Positions 37,450 through 64,000 of a stretch of DNA of 64,000 nucleotides are shown here, one piece after another; the stretch's first letter is position 1; every line of letters starts with the position of its first letter. The translations under genes were made by a program, and so were the position numbers. The stretch comes from Pterobdella sp. o SKG-2022 (taxonomy: Eukaryota; Annelida; Clitellata; Hirudinida; Piscicolidae), in NCBI GenBank assembly GCA_964035795.1, contig OZ038321.1:15245971-15309970 (forward strand). Reading direction: 5' to 3'. Under the pieces are notes generated by a model. The model saw only the letters and a program-made list of their open reading frames with translations, did no database searches and was not told where the DNA came from.

Positions 37450-37971
37450 TTGAAACGGACATCATTAGGAACTTGTGGAGACCTTGAACAATTGTACCTT
37501 TTGATTTACTGTTGCCTAAATGCACAGGCACTTCCCGATCACGCAAAAAGTATTCAATCAGGGTTCGACAGAAGTGACAGACGTCGTCCTGATGGCATAA
37601 CGATCTTCCCTTGGAAGCATGGAAAATGCTTGGTCTGGAACACAACAATCGTCGATGCTTTTTCCAAGTTCCACATTATCGCCAGCTCCATCGAGTCAGG
37701 ATCCAGCGCAATATCTGCGGAAATATTAAAAAGCCGCAAATATCAGGGCTTGGTGAGCAACTTCTATTTTCAACCCGTTGCATTAGAGACAGCGGGCTGC
37801 TGCGGACCTTCAACCAGTAGCTTTGTTGAAGAGTTAGGTAGAAAAGTTATCGAGGCGTCAGGGGACCCTTTGGAGGCAGTATGGTTGCGTCAGAAGATTT
37901 CCCTTGCAATTGCCCGCGGCAATGCAAGCAGCATTCTATCCTCTTTCCGGTCTTCTTCCTCTTTATCTTAA
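37450..37971 (+). pseudogene. C-terminal fragment of a non-LTR retroelement protein
   Basis: An open frame of 173 codons contains RRRPDGITIFPWKHGKCLVW, NTTIVDAF, SKYQ-like KSRKYQGLV, FYFQPVALETAGCCGPSTSS and RQKISLAIARGNA. This block recurs downstream of reverse transcriptases in invertebrate retroelements. The PD...D/N spacing suggests a restriction-like (PD-(D/E)XK) nuclease, but the usual Asp after LVW is Asn here. No RT domain is attached, so it is a truncated insertion. Family assignment is from memory; the nuclease idea is inference. Confidence 0.5.
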
Positions 37972-38303
37972 GTGCAATTTTTTTTTGTTTTTTTCTTTTT
38001 TTAATATCTCAATTTTCATCTTCACCAATGTATCATTTGTATATTGTTTATATGCTTGTTCAAACATTACATTAATATAAGTTTGAACTTTGTGAAATAA
38101 AACATTGCTTTAGGCTAGGTCATGAACTCCACAAAAATTGTGAAAGTACTGAAATAATCAATTTTGGAAGTTTTATAAAAAAAACCAACATTTATTAACT
38201 AACAAAGATTTTTGTACAATCCGCGAATGTTTAAACATTATGATTCATGAATATTTTCAAGAAAAAAAAATCAACATTTTTCGAAGCCTATGATCGGTCT
38301 AAT

Positions 38304-38501
38304 TTAAAACACTTTTTTGCTGTTTGGAACTTCTCTACCTAAATGCCGAGTTTTTGAAGTAAGATCGGCTAATTGCTCTTCTAAATGTAAACAAATCCGT
38401 TTTTGAGCTTGTGCATCTCTTTCCTCGTTTGACCAATTATAGATTATCTTAGAGTTTATTACTTTCATATACAGTATTTTGTAAATATTGGCCAATGCCA
38501 T
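38304..38501 (-). CDS. Small hypothetical protein (65 aa)
   Basis: ATG at 38501, stop at 38304. The first half is hydrophobic/neutral, then a charged helix-like part: ERDAQAQKRICLHLEEQLAD. Its composition is less AT-biased than random frames nearby, and an in-frame stop precedes the ATG. It lies head to head with EIF2B5 with 280 bp between starts. I do not recognise it; it could also be a chance frame or an exon. Confidence 0.35.
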   Translation of the reverse strand: MALANIYKILYMKVINSKIIYNWSNEERDAQAQKRICLHLEEQLADLTSKTRHLGREVPNSKKVF

Positions 38502-38781
38502 TTTTAGCCTTTATTTTTGGGGCATATATGCTTGCCCACCAATCTGCTTATTCACCCCATATATAATTGAGCTAAATGTTTTAAATACATTAAGCCGTAG
38601 AACAAAACTTTTGAATATAGTTCATTTTTTCAACGAGTTACTTTATAAATGAGTTCAACTGTATCATTATTTGTTCCAATATATTGTTCCAATGTACGTG
38701 TTCAATCATTTTTGCACATCACTAAAAATCCGCATTTAAAATTTAATTTCGCTCATCTGATGAAATTTTGTTAGTTTAGAA
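38502..38781. promoter_or_regulatory. Presumed EIF2B5 promoter region
   Basis: 280 bp between the EIF2B5 start codon and the divergent small ORF. No TATA box or CCAAT box is evident. Listed for position only. Confidence 0.3.
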
Positions 38782-41700
38782 ATGGCTTTTCAAAAAGATA
38801 AAAATTTTGAAAAAAGAGATGTTTTGCAAGCTGTTATCATTGCCGATGAGTTTTCCAATACTTTCTCTCCACTTACCTTAGAAATGTCAAAATTGTTGCT
38901 AAATTTTCTTAACATACCTTTAATAGAGTATGTTTTAGAATCATTGCTTGCAAGTCACATTGAAGAAGCTTACATTTTTTGTGCATGTTATGGAAATCAG
39001 GTAAAAGATTATTTAGAAAAGTCTCGATGGATGAGAAAAGATTTTCGTAAAATGGATGTTCATGTTATAATGTCAGAAAACTGCCTGACATTAGGAGATG
39101 CAATGAGAGAAATAGAAAACAAGTCTGTGATTAAAAATGATTTTGTTCTTTTGACTGGAGATATCATTTTCAATTTTGGTCTTGAAGAAATCATTGAAAT
39201 GCACAAAAAAAGAAGAGAAGAAGTGAAAGATGCTGTTATGACATTAATCTTTAAAGAATATCCACTTGGTAAATATTAAATCATATGAGAAATCTTTTTT
39301 TCAAAATATTAATTTAAATATCAAATGTATTACTTCAGAGTTTTATATATTGTATGAATGTCTTTGTATATAAAAATCATGAAATTCTAATTGCCTTTAT
39401 ATTATATTGAATAATCATAGTATTAACATCAAAAATTGTAAGACAATTTACATAAAAAACTTAACAAGTTTTATACAAAAAATTTGCCTTGAAAATATAT
39501 CTTGAAATTAATAAAAAAGAAATAACTTTAAAAAAAGGCAGTATTTCAATATTTTTCTTAATCAACTGAAATTTTTGACAAATTCAACTTTTTCATAATT
39601 CATAAGTTCAATTCTTCAACTTCAAAAGACAACATTACCCGTACATGTCTTAGCTATTGTGAATAAAAGCTTAAAATTTGCCCTTACTCAAAGAGAAATA
39701 CCATTTATGGACATCATATGCACTGCATAAAAAGTTGCACAAAAGCTAGAAAGTGCAGGACTGCATGAGAAAGTTGAAAGACTACATTAAGAAGTTTCAA
39801 ATGTCCTATTAAATGCAAATATGAAAAAAAAAATTCCAGCATTTTAACTTGTTGTGAAAAAAAGTCTAAATTATCTTAAAAGAGAAATAAGAAAAAAAAA
39901 CCTTTCAAACATCTCACATGACAAATGAATGAGTTTCGTGACCATAGATCCAGAAAAACATTTTTAAAAAATGCATTAGAAGTGTTCAAAAATATAAAAG
40001 AAGAAAAAAAAAGAGGATACAAAACTTTAAAAACAAAAATAAAATTACTCAAACTAAAAAAAGAAAAAAAATAAATGAAAGAGATTATAAAAACATCTAT
40101 CTTTCAGGATTGACCACAACACAGGCTTACCCAGTTATAAAAGCACATAAAAAGGGAAAAATTCTCAACTAGGAACTTGTATGCAGAAAACCCTCAAATA
40201 CAGGCCTCACAATAAATTCAAAATCCAATCAAAGTCTAATGAATCATGACAAAGTTGAATTTTTCAAAAATTTTAGTTGAATAAAAAATTATCAAAATAT
40301 TGCCTTTTTTTGAAATTATCTTAAAAAATTTAAAAAAACATTGATTCATGATGTCTCTGAAGAAAAAAAGAAATAAACTCAGAATTAAAAATAAAATTTA
40401 TTTTAGATATTTTAATTCAAATTCATTTCAAAATCTATTTTTAAAAATAATTTGATGTATTACATATTTAAGGTCATCCTTTGAGAGTTGAAGGAAGCAA
40501 TGTTACAGTGACCTTGGAGCACCCATCCATGCGTTTGCTCAGTTACCACAAAGATATAAACCATGACCACTTCAGTATGCAAACTGAAGAGTTTTCAAAA
40601 GAAGTGATCCATTTAAGGACTGATCTTTTGTATAGAGAAATCTGCATCTGTGCACCTATTGTGCTATCTCTCATGTGTGACAATCCTGATTACCAGACAA
40701 TTGATCATTTATTGAAAGGTATTTTGGTGAATGAAAAAATTCTTGGCAACTCAATCTTCACTCATATTCTCTCTCCTTTACAATATGCGCAACGTGTTCA
40801 TGATGTAGCTCTTTATAAAATTGTTTCTAAGCATGTGATGCAAAGATGGAGTTACCCACTTGTGTTAGATGAAAGCATCACTTTAAAAAAAGATGATGTA
40901 TATCATTATAAAAGAGGAAATTTATACACTCATTATCAACTTCCAAATGAAACCTTCAAGACTTTGGGCTCAAATGTGGTTGTAGGGAAGGATAGCAAAG
41001 TATCACAGAATTGCCACATTTCTGATTCTGTTATTGGCAAGAATTGTTTCATAGCTTCAAACAGCATATTAGAAAATTGTTATCTACTTGATAATGTTCA
41101 TATAGAAGAATGTTGTAAATTGCAAGATTCAATTTTGGGTAATGGTGTGTACATACATAAGAACACAAAGGTGCCTCAGAGCTGCATCATTTCAGATAAT
41201 GTTCACTTGTTGAGTACTGATGTGGTTCAAAAAGGCTCTAAATTAGTTTGCAAACAATTAGGAGACTTAGAACAGATTTCTACTGAAAACAAAAAATGTT
41301 TTATTTATAATGAAAAAAAATCTTGCTTGCAAAAAGAGTGGACTAAAGCTGAAAATGAATGGGAGGAGGATAATTTGGATGGTTGGAATGATGAATCAGA
41401 TGAGGATGCAGAAGAAGAGATTCATGAGGCTGATCGCTTCTACAAGGAAGTAATCAAGAATTTGAGGAGATGTTTGAAAGAGGATATAGCAATAGCTAAT
41501 ATTCTCCTTGAAATAAACTCAGTTAAACATGCGTATGGAATTGAAATCCTCAATTTAGTTTCATTACTTATTAAAGCTCTTCTTTATATGCCTACTGATA
41601 TACAAAATCAAAATACTTTTTTTGCAAATTTTGAGTCACAAATGAAAAAATTTTTACCTCTTTTGAAAAACTACGTCAAAGTTACGAATTCACAAAGCGA

Positions 41701-41941
41701 CTTCCAGAACGAGTTGCAAATTGAAGTTTTATCAACTATTGAAGAAATAGCTGAAACTGAAGCTGATGTAATGAAATATCTACATAAAATAATACATTAT
41801 TTGTACGACAAAGATGTTACGAGTGAAGAAAGTATATTGGTTTGGTGGGGAGACAAAAACACTGAACATAATGATGAGGTAAAATCTAAAATGAAAGCTT
41901 TCATTAAATGGTTACAAGATGATGAAGAGGAAGATGAGTGA
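38782..41941 (+). CDS. EIF2B5: Translation initiation factor eIF2B subunit epsilon
   Basis: Catalytic subunit of the cytosolic guanine-nucleotide exchange factor that reloads eIF2 with GTP. Two exons, 38782-39268 and 40473-41941, join at Gly codon G|GT to give 651 residues (human 721). Residues 14-165 form the nucleotidyltransferase-like domain: VLQAVIIADEFSNTFSPLTL, LLNFLNIPLIEYVLESL and LLTGDIIFNFGLEEII. Residues about 310-420 are left-handed beta-helix hexapeptides (NCHISDSVIGKNCFIASNS, NCYLLDNVHIEECCKLQDS, ILGNGVYIHKNT). The C-terminal catalytic W2/HEAT domain ends with the acidic-aromatic boxes SILVWWGDK and FIKWLQDDEEEDE. The 1.2-kb intron is AT-rich and I see no gene in it. A poly(A) signal is near 42069. 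Confidence 0.96.
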
Positions 41942-42589
41942 AATAATCGAATAAAAGTTAAGTTAAGTTAAGTTTCGAGTTTTAATTTTTATTGTTCAAG
42001 ATGGAAAAATTTTATATTTTGAGATTTATAGTAAAATTTATTTTATCCTTTTTAAAAGTTTTAAATTCAATAAAATTTGAAACGATGTAAGAATTGGTTT
42101 TTCGAGGAAATTCAAAAATAAATTGAACTTGTAATTCACATCAAAACGACTTGCAAATGTGAAGCTGTCTTAATTTTAAGGTAGAAATGAGAGAACAAAT
42201 GAAAACTCGAAAAAGTAAGTAACAAGCGGTTTAAGAAATATTGAACAAAAATAATTTGGAGTCATGGCAATTTAAATTTACTTATTTATGCTCAATTAAA
42301 GAAATACTAAAATTTATTTTTAATGCACTAGCTTTTCATTAGGTTTAGTTCATAAAGTACGTGAAATGTAAGTTCTTGAATACTTTATAATTTAATTTCA
42401 CCCTTAGAAAAACTTCGTACATTTAAATAAAAATTTAAAGATGCATTTACGTGCTTGTACGAATTTTGAATTAGTTTATGGATGAGAGTGTAGTTAGTAT
42501 AGTCAATGTTCTGTGCTAGATATTTATAGCCATGTTTGACAAATTTGAAATTCCTTAATAACAGTTTAACTAACAAAAACTAAAAAAGT

Positions 42590-42917
42590 AAGGACAACAA
42601 ACACAAAGTATTCATTAAATGACACGAAGCTTTTCGTAAGGCTAGCTTTTTTATAGATTACAGGCCCCTATAGCTCAATGGTTAAGCATTAGACTAATTA
42701 TCTAAAGTTACCGGGTTCGATCCCGCGTGGGCCGACAATTAGCACCTGTTCCACAGTGTGTTTTCGCTACATTAAACTTGTAGCAAGCCCCTTGATCTAT
42801 AAGGAAAAGCTCTTTATAACACTGCATTACATACCTTACATTACATCACTTGATAATGTAAGCTAGCCTTACGAAAATCTTCGTGTCATTTAATAAATAC
42901 TTTGTGTTTGTTGTCTT
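42590..42917. mobile_element. Palindromic element with 58-bp arms enclosing a SINE
   Basis: Left arm 42590-42648 and right arm 42860-42917 are near-perfect inverted repeats (AAGCTAGCCTTACGAAAA on the right is matched in reverse on the left), running outward to GTTGTC. About 210 bp between them is filled by a tRNA-derived SINE. The arms resemble the hairpin at 5951-6082. No coding capacity. Confidence 0.75.
42663..42850 (+). mobile_element. tRNA-Ile-like SINE, best-preserved copy
   Basis: 42663-42733 can fold as a tRNA: GGCCC pairs with GGGCC, the anticodon stem is TTAGA/TCTAA around the loop CTAATTA (anticodon AAT, isoleucine), and the B box GGGTTCGATCC is intact. Downstream come GACAATTAGCACCTGTTCCA, CACAGTGTGTTTTCGC and a tail of CATTACAT repeats, which no tRNA gene has. 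The body and tail recur at 23210 and 62629, so it is a SINE, not a functional tRNA gene. Confidence 0.85.
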
Positions 42918-43148
42918 CAATTTTAGATTCAGGCTATTGTACTTCATTTAACAAAAATTAAATGTAAGAAACTTTAAATTTTTTTCATAAAAGTATGCAT
43001 TTCAAGTATAGGTGGAACGACTGTTTACAAGAAATAATAAATACCAGTATTTTAAATGGAAGAAAAAAAAACAATTTGATAAGTTTTTTGAAAATAGACC
43101 ATTGTACTGAATTTTTTGGCTTATAAAGTACACATTATAATTGGAGGA

Positions 43149-60502
<17,354 letters not shown>

Positions 60503-62628
60503 GCTTTGTTTGAATTCAGACTAATAAAAAACTTCAAAGGCGATTCAAATAGAAATTTTTTAAGTTTGAAAAATATATTTTAAAATCTTCCAATAATTTA
60601 TATAAAACTGCTGTTCGAAATAAAATAAACTGTTTGAGAAATTTAAAACTTTTTCGTATTTCAACATAAGTCTATACTTATTTAAAATTTGTGAAAACTT
60701 TATTTTTCAATAACTAGTCAACCAAATTTTACGATATTAAGCAATACTATTCAATTAAATCCTTATAGAAAAAATATGAAGACCCCAACAGAGGCTTCAA
60801 TACCGAGGCATTATTGTTTAGGAGCGAGTCTTTTTTATACGACCTAAGAGTTACAAGCTATATATATATATATAGATATATAGGTGAATCAAAACTTGAA
60901 AAAAAAAAGAAATATATTTCTAAAATGGATAATTTTAATATAAAAAAATTCGAATGAGTTGAATTAAATTCGTTTTGAGTAAATAATATAAACAATTTCA
61001 TTTTTGAGTGAACTTTCAGTATACCTCACTTATATGATTCCATATGTTACCTGCTATAACTTCTCATAAGGTTTATTAATTCAATATTGAGTCGATGGAT
61101 CAGTTTGAATTATCTAGTTGAGTGTTCATGAGTTTAAATTAACTTTATCCACTGACATTTTTGACTTGAAAATAAGAACAGCCATTTTTAATATTTTACG
61201 ATAAGATATAAAACAACTGAAGTACTAAGAAAATTGATTAGTTTCAGAACTTGACATTTTTTTGTTTGAATTTTTTCATTTTTGATTAAAATTTTTTATT
61301 GAAAATTCAATTTCAGGTTTTTAGCATCCAAAAAAATAGGAAGTGTTTGCCAAAACTATAGAAGTATGAAAATGAAAGTTTTTCAAACAGTTCAATTTAA
61401 GAAAACAAACCAGGAGTTTTTGGAATTTATGAAAAATTTGAAATTAGGTATTTTAAAAAACTGCTGGTATAATGAGATGTAAACTTTTACGGCTGTCAAG
61501 AGGCCCAAAATCTTGTTCTTAAAAAAATAAGTAACATTCAAATTACCAACAAATCGTTTAGAATATTCAACCAGAAAACATTCATTATCATTGGAAAACC
61601 TACCTTGGAAATAATTCGATATTTTATTGATAAATAAAGTCATCGAGTGAGGTGTTATGAATGCGGAAATAACTTTTGAAAGCTTCGAAATTTCATGTTG
61701 TTATCCGCTTTTGAAAGTTTCTAGATTGTGATAATATGAATTTTAACTTGTGAATTGTGAAAAAGCCAATATTATATATATATATATATATATATAACTT
61801 GAAACATACATAGATATTAAAACAAGTATTTTTCGCACGTAAATTAAGTAGCATGCATCCAAAGCATAGATTGCTTCTAACTTAAAACTGCTAAACAAAA
61901 ATAAAAAATGATATTTTAAAACATAAGCACAATAAATTGTATAACATGTATCAATGAAACATTATCAACCGAAGTAATAAGAAACATTTAAATGTTACTG
62001 AAGAGGCTTGAGTCAAAAACTGATTCAAAAAGACAATGAAGAAGCATCCATGTCTTCCAAAGACAAAGATGATGCCATATACTTATTCAACTGCTACGTA
62101 TTGAAAAACCTATCAATAAAAACATGAGAATAATGATTAAAAAAACTAAAAAAAATAATCATATATAAAAAAATATTGTAAAAACTATAAAAATAAAAAA
62201 CAATTTGAAATAACTTCTATTGACGTATGAATTTCTAAGTGTTTTTGATTTTTTGTACGCTAAAGTAGTGTGCCTTAATAAAGGAAGCAATCAAACTTGA
62301 GAAAAAACGGCTATGGTTTTCGGAAAAAATATTATTTTTATTAAAGCCAAATTTATACAAAAGATTTCTTTTAAGTTTTTAATATTTATTTGTTTAAATT
62401 GCTCAAACAGGGAAATATTTTCAAATTCATAGTTTTTTACATGCATTTTTTCCAAAAATCCGTAAAATTTGTTGTGCATACATAATGAGGCTTCCAGAAT
62501 TTTTCTGTCAATATAACTTTTTGAGTTTTTACTGCATAAGTTTTTTATTGATGTGGACTCAAAATCGAGTATTTACACAAATTTTACGTGAAGTTTAGGT
62601 CAGAGGTCCAGCCGACGTATCAATTACC
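60503..62628. other. Upstream of PKG; no recognised gene
   Basis: AT-rich sequence with an (AT)n run at 61772-61796 and short frames below 85 codons. The PKG promoter should be near 60500-60900, but I see no clear motif. Confidence 0.35.
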
Positions 62629-62867
62629 TTGGCCAGTACAGCTCAGTTGTTGAGTAATTATCTGAAATATTAGACTCGATTCCATGTTGGAGCAGCAAAA
62701 AGCACCTGTTCCACCTTGTGTTTACGCTCGATAAAATTTGTAGCAAAGGCTTTGAATTATACAAAAAACGTTATGGAAGTTTCACATCACATTATATTGC
62801 ATCGCATCATAGTGTATCACATTATATTGTATCACATTATAATGCATTATACCACATCACATCAGAT
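62629..62867 (+). mobile_element. tRNA-derived SINE with long CATTATA-type tail
   Basis: The head TTGGCCAGTACAGCTCAGTT keeps a recognisable A box, the B box has decayed to GACTCGATTCC, and the body AGCACCTGTTCCACCTTGTG plus TTTACGCTCG matches the 42663 copy. The tail is about 90 bp of CATCACATTATATTG-like repeats. Confidence 0.75.
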
Positions 62868-64000
62868 TAGCTCACTTTTTGCAGCTCATCGTGTCTCGAT
62901 ATGTAACTGGGTGCTAGCTTTGCTGAAAAATTTATCTTGCAACAATTTGCACAGGCTTATGAGGCTGTTATGAAATTTTTGTGTTTCTGCCTATTGATCA
63001 AAATCATTTTTCGAAACCTTCCAAAGCATCAAAAGCCAGCAAATGTTTTAAATACTGAAAAATGTGTAGTCTAGCCGAACAAATTATTCAAATGAAGTCT
63101 TTGCGTAGAAAATCGTTGAAAAACTTTTGAGGTTATTAACCTTTGCAACCTGGTCCAGTTTATCTATTTCTTCTTGTGATAATTCGATAAACACAGCTGT
63201 TTGTACTTGAAACTAGTGCATGAAACTAAGTGCTCTTCGGTCGTATAGTCATCTAAATGAATATTCAGAGCATTATAAACTTTTAAAACTTAAACCTTGT
63301 TTCAAAGTTTTTAATAAGGGATTTTAAGCTTTTAAGCGACACCAACTTCTTTTTAATTTTTTTTCAGAAATTTTTTATAATTTAAAAATAAATATTAAGA
63401 CCATTGTGAAAATTCAGTTTTGCATTAATTTCTGAAGTTTCCATTTCGTCTTTGATAAACAAAATTCAATTTTTCTATTATAAGAGATTTTTTTCAAAAC
63501 ATTAAGAATTGATAAAGTTTAAGTAATTATATCACTTTTATAACTACTTTCTGGCTAGTAGAACCCGAAAAAAGCTTGAAAAATTGTTAAATAAACTGAA
63601 ATTTATTTTCGTATTATTATGGTAACTAAAATTAATTGTTTTTAATGAAAAATATAGAAATTCAAAATTTAAAAATTCTTAAATTTTATCATTTCACGCA
63701 TAAAGACTTTATTAAAACTGGTCTATTGGGAAAAAAATTTCAAAAAAACGTCTGTTTTTATCTTTTTGCCAAAAGTTGACTTATGTTAATATAAAAACTA
63801 TTTACCCCAGATTGAATAAATTTATTGAAAAAAAAAGCTATTTGACAATTCAAATATCAACTTAGTAACTGAATAAAAATGTAAAAATGAAAAGTTTAAA
63901 ACATTTGAACAGATCAAGACATGTTAAAAATTTAAATAGTTATTTCACAAAAATGAGAAAAATTGTTTGTTGTTGTACGTTTCATTTCACGGCATCTTCA
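62868..64000. other. No recognised feature
   Basis: AT-rich with short scattered frames; no gene, RNA or repeat family recognised up to the window end. Confidence 0.4.

Noticed and set aside
42663..42733. Functional tRNA-Ile(AAT) gene
   Set aside because: The cloverleaf is plausible, but the acceptor stem is imperfect and a conserved SINE body and repeat tail follow, shared with two other copies.

Overview
The window is AT-rich animal nuclear DNA. Genes are split into many short exons with GT...AG introns, from about 55 bp to several kb. A TLX homeobox gene, a Mondo-type bHLH-ZIP factor and a cGMP-dependent protein kinase place it in Metazoa. Retroelement tails and a tRNA-derived SINE suggest an invertebrate, but I cannot name the phylum. 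I see no bacterial operon, CRISPR array, virus or toxin gene.

Layout, left to right. A TLX homeobox gene (+, 334-2853) lies behind a palindromic double CCAAT box. At 4555-12042 (+) a degraded reading frame and a set of spliced exons ending in an IQ motif may form one axonemal DRC9/DRC10-like gene. Its putative 5 kb intron holds a dead RTE-type LINE and the complete ribosomal protein S18 gene on the opposite strand; a second intron holds a CR1-like LINE fragment. A full Mondo (MLXIP/MLXIPL-like) gene follows on the minus strand (12350-18732), with a 530-codon Asn/Gln-rich exon. Next is a multi-exon coiled-coil gene (+, 19615 to about 24064), convergent with a complete 16-exon ILVBL/HACL2 gene (-, 24391-31008). 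One ILVBL intron carries a Tc1 transposon and two others carry LINE pieces.

31250-38100 is a transposon graveyard: a broken piggyBac element with inverted repeats of about 430-480 bp, FLYWCH/MULE transposase remnants in both orientations, and non-LTR retroelement fragments. EIF2B5 (+, two exons, 38782-41941) follows, head to head with a 65-codon ORF. A tRNA-Ile-like SINE sits in the centre of a palindromic element at 42590-42917. The rest is mostly an 18-exon cGMP-dependent protein kinase gene (-, 43149-60502), with a leucine zipper, pseudosubstrate site, two cyclic-nucleotide domains and kinase domain all in frame.

The genes are unrelated by pathway: developmental transcription factor, ribosome, metabolic transcription factor, ER thiamine-dependent lyase, translation initiation, signalling kinase and possible cilium proteins. 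The window is an ordinary gene neighbourhood in a repeat-rich genome. I see no convincing new system. The most unusual structures are the SINE inside the hairpin element, the long-armed piggyBac remnant, the nested RPS18 gene and the diverged Mondo factor. Exon boundaries were read by eye; for all genes except the coiled-coil gene, the DRC-like gene and one Mondo junction, the reading frame closes across every intron.
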